Notes under the pieces: generated by a model | The model's input: only the letters and a program-made list of their open reading frames with translations | Told to the model about the DNA's origin: nothing | Database searches by the model: none | Position numbers and translations under genes: made by a program | Shown: piece by piece, positions 32,315 through 37,023 of the stretch | How the letters are laid out: each line of letters starts with the position of its first letter | Position numbering within the stretch: position 1 is the first letter of the stretch | From: Deltaproteobacteria bacterium | Lineage (GTDB): Bacteria > Bdellovibrionota > FAC87 > UBA2466 | Length of the DNA: 37,023 nt | Direction of reading: 5' to 3' | NCBI GenBank assembly: GCA_016875135.1 | Contig: VGSE01000006.1 | Location: 1-37,023, forward strand

Positions 32315-33119
32315 TGACAAAACCAATACAGGTCGCAAGCCAAAAAAAGTTCACTTTTTCCATCGTTCGCTCAAAATAGATGGGACTAGGATTTCTTTGA
32401 ATCTCACGAACCGATCTCCAGACAAATCCGACCGCCGATCCAATTAATAGGTAAGCAGCTCCCGATAAAGCGACGGAAATGGTATCAAGAGAGGTATTGA
32501 GTAAAGCATCACCAAGATAGGCCCAAATCCATAAAATTCCGATTCCAACGGAAATAAAAGTTAAAGTTCTTGCCCGAGACAAATTCTTATTAGCAAAAGA
32601 TTCAGCCGATTGACTCAATGTCCTTTCCGATATTGCTGGAGGGGCATTTCTAAAGAGCCTAACCAAAAAGACTGCCATGATAAACACCACCGGAAGTCCA
32701 ATAAAATTTTTAAATTTTAAACTCTGATAATCTAGCCCAGATACACTACGAATAAGATAAGCGACTAAAGGTGTTACAGAGAAGAAAAGGGTCAATTGAT
32801 AAGTTAGCCAAAATCCTCCAAGATAGCTCAAAGCTTTATCTAAAGGCACACTCATTTCAGAGGCAACATAGCTTTTAGATTGTTTAGAAAAAAGATTTAC
32901 CTGCCAAGCCATGAATAAAAAAGCTACAGCGAGCGCTATTTGCCAGGAGCCCATGAGCTTATTTTTTCGAAGTACCGATGAAATGAGTCCAATAATCGTA
33001 TGTTGGGCCGCAATCAACAAACTTAAGTAATATAAAATCCGTGTCGGAATCACACTCCAGGCGACCAAGCCATGAACCTCATTCTCATGAGCCATCAAAG
33101 GAGAAATGTTTTTTGCCAT
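32289..33119 (-). CDS. Multi-pass membrane protein, unknown function
   Basis: This 276-residue protein has about seven hydrophobic segments (for example 28-50, 60-74, 100-120, 140-157, 188-206, 216-235, 255-275) and a short charged N-terminus. No catalytic motif or known transporter signature is visible. It lies 22 bases after the GDPD gene on the same strand and is probably co-transcribed with it. Its end runs 26 bases into the aminotransferase gene on the other strand. Inner-membrane location is expected. Confidence 0.75.
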   Translation of the reverse strand: MAKNISPLMAHENEVHGLVAWSVIPTRILYYLSLLIAAQHTIIGLISSVLRKNKLMGSWQIALAVAFLFMAWQVNLFSKQSKSYVASEMSVPLDKALSYLGGFWLTYQLTLFFSVTPLVAYLIRSVSGLDYQSLKFKNFIGLPVVFIMAVFLVRLFRNAPPAISERTLSQSAESFANKNLSRARTLTFISVGIGILWIWAYLGDALLNTSLDTISVALSGAAYLLIGSAVGFVWRSVREIQRNPSPIYFERTMEKVNFFWLATCIGFVIILIGNLL

Positions 33120-33141
33120 AATAACATTGTAACCGATTTTT

Positions 33142-33957
33142 TTACTGTTTCAAAAATTGTATAAGCAAGGTGGGATCGTCGGTCGTGAAACCCGACACTC
33201 CCATTGAAATCAAATCTGTAAAATCACGCACCGTATTAACTGTGTAAGGAAGCACTTCAACCCCTAGTTCAAGAGCTTGTTGAACTTTCGCCTCTGAAAG
33301 ATCCTGATAATGTGGAGCCCATACTTTAGGTTGAAATCTTTGATAAATCTCCAAAAAGGAGAGCTGACTCTGATAAGTTAATACAACAATCGGAATTTCA
33401 GAAGTTTGTTGCCGCACTTCATCTAGAATGGAAAAATCAAATGAGCGCAGTTGTATTTGGTTTAAACCCCATCCTTCTTTGATCTCTCGAACTACTTGCG
33501 AAACAACTTCTTTTGCCGAAGGAGCCTTTTTCTCAATGAGATCCTCTCTTTTAATTTCGATGTCCAAAATAGAAGAGTGCAAAAACTCCTTATCCCACCC
33601 CTTTATGGAATCAAAAACTTGCTTTAACGAAGGAATTTTTTTCTCAAGTTCCGAAAGGTTTCGTTTGTTAGCCAATCTTCGGTCCACTCGAATTTCTAGA
33701 CTTTGTAACTCTTTCATCGTCATCTCCCAAACTGGAAGAGAAGATGACACAGGATTACCTAACTTGTCGCGACACCATTCCGGAGTCACTTCAAAATCAT
33801 GATAAACGACGATTTGACCGTCTCGAGTCAACTGGACATCTAGTTCTATACTATCCACTTTAAGTTCAACGGCTCTGCGGAAAGCCGGCAGGGTGTTCTC
33901 TGCATACTCAGAACAAACCCCTCGATGCGCTTGAACATGAATTTTTCTTTGACCCAT
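33142..33957 (-). CDS. Glycerophosphodiester phosphodiesterase family protein
   Basis: The 271-residue product has the GDPD active site near its start: His11-Arg12 (AHRG), ENTLPAF, Glu38 and Asp40 (SIELDVQLTRDG) and His53 (VYHD). It ends with TDDPTLLIQFL, also typical. The enzyme splits glycerophosphodiesters from phospholipid turnover into glycerol-3-phosphate and an alcohol. No signal peptide is present, so it is cytosolic, the UgpQ type. AAGGGA precedes the ATG. Substrate head group is unknown. Confidence 0.92.
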   Translation of the reverse strand: MGQRKIHVQAHRGVCSEYAENTLPAFRRAVELKVDSIELDVQLTRDGQIVVYHDFEVTPEWCRDKLGNPVSSSLPVWEMTMKELQSLEIRVDRRLANKRNLSELEKKIPSLKQVFDSIKGWDKEFLHSSILDIEIKREDLIEKKAPSAKEVVSQVVREIKEGWGLNQIQLRSFDFSILDEVRQQTSEIPIVVLTYQSQLSFLEIYQRFQPKVWAPHYQDLSEAKVQQALELGVEVLPYTVNTVRDFTDLISMGVSGFTTDDPTLLIQFLKQ

Positions 33958-33995
33958 TGGCGGTCCCTTAAAAAGAAGTTAGTATCTAGTTCACT

Positions 33996-34304
33996 ATGAA
34001 AGACATAAAATCTCAAGCCCAAGATTGCAAAGTTCAAGTCCTTGTTTGTACCAATGAACGCCCACCCGAAAAAACCTGTTGCTTTAAGTATGGGGGACAA
34101 GAGTTTTATCTAGCCTTAAAAAATCGACTCAAACAAGAGGGGTTGTACGACACCCACTGGGTGACTAGAACCGGGTGCCTCGGTTTTTGCAACAATGTAG
34201 GAACTACGGTCGCTATCTACCGTCAAAATGAACCGACTCAGTGGTTCAATGAAGTCACCCCCGAAGACTTGGATTCCGTGTGGAAAGAGATTGTGAGAGA
34301 ATAA
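33996..34304 (+). CDS. Thioredoxin-like [2Fe-2S] ferredoxin
   Basis: The 102-residue protein has the cluster pattern of thioredoxin-like ferredoxins: VCTNERPPEKTCC near residues 17-29 and TGCLGFCNNVGTTVAIY near 59-75, giving Cys-x11-Cys and Cys-x3-Cys. In this family the fold is related to NuoE. It carries one electron in the cytosol; the partner is unknown. It is divergent from the GDPD gene with a 38-base gap and followed after four bases by an exported unknown. Confidence 0.9.
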   Translation: MKDIKSQAQDCKVQVLVCTNERPPEKTCCFKYGGQEFYLALKNRLKQEGLYDTHWVTRTGCLGFCNNVGTTVAIYRQNEPTQWFNEVTPEDLDSVWKEIVRE

Positions 34305-34308
34305 AGGG

Positions 34309-35127
34309 ATGAACCCCTCTAAATTGCTGCTTTGCGCCCTAATTTATTTAAAGACTCTTTTATGCTTTGCTGAGGCTCCCGCCTCTAAAATGGTAGCCAA
34401 TAATTTTAACGAATTACTTTTTGGTCAAGGAGTCCAAGGGGAAGGAACTTTAATTTTTGGAGATGAAACTGAAACAGAAACTATTATTCTTGGCACTGAA
34501 ACCGGAATATACGGGACCGGCCTTGTTATAAAAGGTGACTGGCTTCCCTCTCCCTACAAAAAAAAATTCAGTTCTCAAACTATTATTCAAGTATCCCTAG
34601 GAACCCTCAAATCCAAACTTGAAGGCAAAGTGCCTCAGTTTGCCATGGCCACTTTTATAAGTTCAGGACCACTTTTAGAAACGACCGCTTATCTATTTGA
34701 AAAAAATTCTAAAACCAATCAACTGCCCTCACATTGGGCTATGTTGAATTTTACCTCTCCCAGATCCCAACTGACCCAAAACGAACAAGAAAAACTTCAA
34801 TCAACTTTTTTTGGTAGCTTAGGAGGGGTCACATTAACGCCGCTAGGAGAATCAGACCAGGTCATCTTAAAAACTAATAGCTCCAAACTTGCCTTCAAGA
34901 AACAAAAGATGAAATTTGAGTTTCAAACTACTTTGGCTACCCCATTTAATGGGTTAGAGAAGAAACTTACCGGTTCGATCGTTTTTCCAGTCTTCACACC
35001 AAGCAGCAAATCGGCAGAGGCGTTAACTCAAAAGATTGGAAAGAGTTTGAATTGGAGCGACTCCGAATCGCCCCAAAAACCCCAAACCCAAAGAAAATTG
35101 ACCGGGGCACCGGAAAAAAACCGCTAA
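34309..35127 (+). CDS. Exported protein of unknown function
   Basis: The 272-residue product has a hydrophobic N-terminus ending CFAEAPAS, likely a signal peptide of about 22 residues, and a mature chain rich in Thr, Ser and beta-forming residues. Phrases such as GEGTLIFGDETETETIILGTE suggest beta-strands but no family is recognised. The C-terminus is polar and basic (SDSESPQKPQTQRKL). It starts four bases after the ferredoxin gene stop, with AAAGGG as ribosome site, so the two genes form a pair. Confidence 0.75.
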   Translation: MNPSKLLLCALIYLKTLLCFAEAPASKMVANNFNELLFGQGVQGEGTLIFGDETETETIILGTETGIYGTGLVIKGDWLPSPYKKKFSSQTIIQVSLGTLKSKLEGKVPQFAMATFISSGPLLETTAYLFEKNSKTNQLPSHWAMLNFTSPRSQLTQNEQEKLQSTFFGSLGGVTLTPLGESDQVILKTNSSKLAFKKQKMKFEFQTTLATPFNGLEKKLTGSIVFPVFTPSSKSAEALTQKIGKSLNWSDSESPQKPQTQRKLTGAPEKNR

Positions 35128-35292
35128 CAAAAAGGGTTATGGTAAGCAAAAAAAACCTCTCCCAAATCCCACTCAACTCATAATCTACTTAACCACCTAA
35201 ATTTAAAGACTTTTTTAGTTGCCTATACGAAATCCAACAATCCATTGATTCCCATTGTAATTCTTCAAGGAATTTCATAGGATGCGGGGCTT

Positions 35293-36255
35293 ATGACACT
35301 CTCTTTGCCCCATGAAGACAACTTTAAGCTGTTGTCGGGATCGGCGAACGTAGCCCTCTCGAAAGCAATAGCTGATCAGTTGAAAATGCCTTTGTGCCAT
35401 GCAGAAGTTCGCCGTTTTTCTGATGGGGAGATTTTTATCGAAATTCAAGAAAGTGTTCGCGGAGCCGATACTTTTATCATTCAATCTACTTGCCATCCGG
35501 TTAATGATTCTTTGATGGAATTACTAATCATGGCCGATTCGTTAAAACGCTCTTCGGCCGCTTCTATTACCGCAGTCGTTCCTTATTACGGCTACGGCAG
35601 ACAAGATAGAAAAGTCCAACCTCGCGTTCCTATCACTGCCAAATTGGTCGCTGACCTCTTAACCGCAGCCGGAATTACTCGAGTGATTTCAATGGATCTT
35701 CATGCGAGCCAAATCCAGGGTTTTTTCAATATTCCTTTTGATCATCTTTTTGCAAAGCCGGTACTCACTAACTACCTCAAACAGAACTATGATACTGAAA
35801 AACTCATCATCGTTAGCCCGGACGCCGGGGGGGTAGAAAGAGCTAGAGCTTTTGCTAAACGGTTAGATGTTCCTTTAGCCATCATCGATAAACGCAGAAT
35901 CAAAGCAAACGAGGTAGGCGGAATGAGCTTAATCGGGGAAGTTCGCAGTCGTCACGCCATCATCGTAGACGACATGATCGACACGGCGGGAACTTTAATT
36001 CAAGCCACAAAAATTTTAATCGATAACGGAGCCGAGCAGGTCAGTGCTGTGTGCTCCCACGGAGTTTTTTCAGGTACGGCGTATGAGCGGATTCGCGACA
36101 GCCAATTGAAGGAAGTCATTTGTACCGACACGATCCCTCTATCGCCGGCATTAGCCAAACTAGCCAAAGTGAAGTGCCTTTCGGTTGCTCCCATCTTGGC
36201 AGAAGCAATGCGTAGAGTACAAACTAGGCAGTCGGTCAGTAGTCTTTTTGATTAA
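35293..36255 (+). CDS. prs: Ribose-phosphate pyrophosphokinase
   Basis: This 320-residue protein makes PRPP from ribose-5-phosphate and ATP, for nucleotide, histidine and tryptophan synthesis. Family motifs are clear: FSDGEIFIEIQESVRG near 37, PYYGYGRQDRK near 97, SPDAGGVERARAF near 176 and the PRPP loop IVDDMIDTAGT near 225. Length is normal for class I enzymes. The order prs, bL25 and pth is common in bacteria and marks this end of the window as core genome. No clear promoter was identified in the 165 bases upstream. Confidence 0.97.
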   Translation: MTLSLPHEDNFKLLSGSANVALSKAIADQLKMPLCHAEVRRFSDGEIFIEIQESVRGADTFIIQSTCHPVNDSLMELLIMADSLKRSSAASITAVVPYYGYGRQDRKVQPRVPITAKLVADLLTAAGITRVISMDLHASQIQGFFNIPFDHLFAKPVLTNYLKQNYDTEKLIIVSPDAGGVERARAFAKRLDVPLAIIDKRRIKANEVGGMSLIGEVRSRHAIIVDDMIDTAGTLIQATKILIDNGAEQVSAVCSHGVFSGTAYERIRDSQLKEVICTDTIPLSPALAKLAKVKCLSVAPILAEAMRRVQTRQSVSSLFD

Positions 36256-36277
36256 CGAAAGTAGTAGGTAGATAAAA

Positions 36278-36955
36278 ATGGAACAACAATCTCTTTCAGT
36301 AGAAAGCAGAACAGGTACAGGTAAAAGTGTCACTCGTAAACTTAGAGCCGCAGGAAAACTTCCGGCAGTTCTTTACGGTTTAGGCAACAGCCAACCCGTA
36401 ACTTTAGAACCTAACTTCATCACGCGGCTTTTGCTAAGTGAGGGTGGAAAAAATCAAATCCTAAACCTTAAAGGGGCAGGATTGGATGGCAAACACGCTC
36501 TAGTTAAAGACTATGATATCGACCCAGTAACTCGAAAATTGGTTCACGTTGATCTTTTAGAAATCGATGTGACTAAGAAAATTGAAGTCACAGTACCTTT
36601 AAACTTCGTAGGTAAAGCAGCCGGAGTTGGCGAGGGTGGCGTTCTCAATTTCATCGAAAGAAACATTTCGATCAAGTGTTTACCGACAGCGATTCCTCAA
36701 CACATTGATGTCGACGTAACCGCATTAACGATTGGGCACTCCCTTCATGCTGATGAAGTGAAGCTTCCTGAAGGCATCGAACGAACTTCTAAATTGAACT
36801 CAACTCTTGTGACCTGCGTTCCGCCGACCAAAGAGGAAGAAGCAGTGGCCTCTTTGGCTCCGACTGCTGAGCCAGAAGTTATCACTGAGAAAAAACCTGC
36901 TGAAGGTGAAGCTGCTGCAGGTGGTGAAGCTAAGAAAGAAGAAAAGAAGAAATAA
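36278..36955 (+). CDS. rplY: Ribosomal protein bL25, CTC (long) form
   Basis: The 225-residue product has the 5S rRNA-binding domain (about 1-95; SVESRTGTGKSVTRKLRAAG, ALVKDYDIDPVTRKLVHVD) followed by the beta-domain of the CTC form (to about 190). A low-complexity tail rich in Glu, Ala and Lys closes the chain. The long form is usual outside the enteric bacteria. It sits 22 bases after prs and 21 bases before pth, in the same direction. Confidence 0.95.
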   Translation: MEQQSLSVESRTGTGKSVTRKLRAAGKLPAVLYGLGNSQPVTLEPNFITRLLLSEGGKNQILNLKGAGLDGKHALVKDYDIDPVTRKLVHVDLLEIDVTKKIEVTVPLNFVGKAAGVGEGGVLNFIERNISIKCLPTAIPQHIDVDVTALTIGHSLHADEVKLPEGIERTSKLNSTLVTCVPPTKEEEAVASLAPTAEPEVITEKKPAEGEAAAGGEAKKEEKKK

Positions 36956-36976
36956 CTTCTTCTTTGAAACTATTCC

Positions 36977-37023
36977 GTGGCAAATCAAGCTGAGACTTTT
37001 CTTATTATCGGCCTGGGAAATCC
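36977..37023 (+). CDS. pth: Peptidyl-tRNA hydrolase, 5' fragment
   Basis: The last 47 bases read from a GTG start as VANQAETFLIIGLGNP, the conserved N-terminus of bacterial Pth (the GLGNP motif). The enzyme frees tRNA from stalled peptidyl-tRNA. The gene runs off the window, so only about 15 codons are seen. Its position after bL25 supports the call. No strong ribosome site precedes the GTG. Confidence 0.85.
   Translation, partial: MANQAETFLIIGLGN

Noticed and set aside
36938-36968. Weak hairpin between bL25 and pth (AAAGAAG with CTTCTTT)
   Set aside because: The stem is short and A/T-rich, and genes on both sides are usually co-transcribed, so a terminator call is not supported.

Overview
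The window looks like a chromosomal segment from a Gram-negative, probably predatory-type bacterium of the Bdellovibrionota or a related former deltaproteobacterial lineage. That is an inference from gene content: a large Tad/Flp pilus operon, an RsbU-like partner-switching module, a Prc-type S41 protease, lipoproteins and Sec-exported periplasmic enzymes, and the housekeeping order prs - bL25 (ctc) - pth at the right end. No marker in the window fixes the taxon, and no phage, transposase or CRISPR gene is visible.

Layout. (1) Positions 1-2700 are an accessory patch. A structured 127-base repeat occurs twice at the left edge. An MsbA-like ABC exporter follows, enclosed by a pair of 67-base inverted repeats, and the patch abuts the 3' end of a tRNA-Ala(TGC). 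(2) Positions 2767-4375 hold an exported S1/P1-type nuclease and a small lipoprotein. (3) Positions 4504-8864 are a tight signalling operon: membrane PP2C phosphatase, HATPase anti-sigma-type kinase, STAS protein with a zinc ribbon, and a PAS-GGDEF diguanylate cyclase. A bidirectional terminator and a 50-residue DUF5679-type zinc-ribbon gene follow. (4) Positions 9176-11152 encode a tail-specific S41 protease on the minus strand.

(5) Positions 11342-20069 are a Tad pilus operon behind a near-consensus sigma70 promoter. It has five prepilin-like proteins, a TadV/CpaA peptidase, two tandem CpaB proteins, a CpaC secretin, one polypeptide fusing the CpaE-like ATPase to the CpaF ATPase, and one TadB-like platform protein. 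TadC, TadD and TadG are not present. The operon stops 46 bases before a third, diverged copy of the left-edge repeat. (6) Positions 20276-22340 carry a short exported YD-repeat protein without a toxin end and a small amphipathic-helix protein. (7) Positions 22433-26029 encode a very large multidomain flavoprotein.

(8) Positions 26026-32314 form an amine-use cluster: periplasmic copper amine oxidase, APC permease, aldehyde dehydrogenase and GabT-like aminotransferase. Together they could turn primary amines such as putrescine into central metabolites. (9) Positions 32289-35127 hold a membrane protein, a GDPD phosphodiesterase, a thioredoxin-like [2Fe-2S] protein and an exported unknown. (10) Positions 35293-37023 hold prs, bL25 and the first codons of pth.

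The most promising unexplained items are the dispersed repeat, which shows a compensatory base-pair change between copies and sits just upstream of two accessory genes, and the Tad locus with its CpaE-CpaF fusion and five prepilins.
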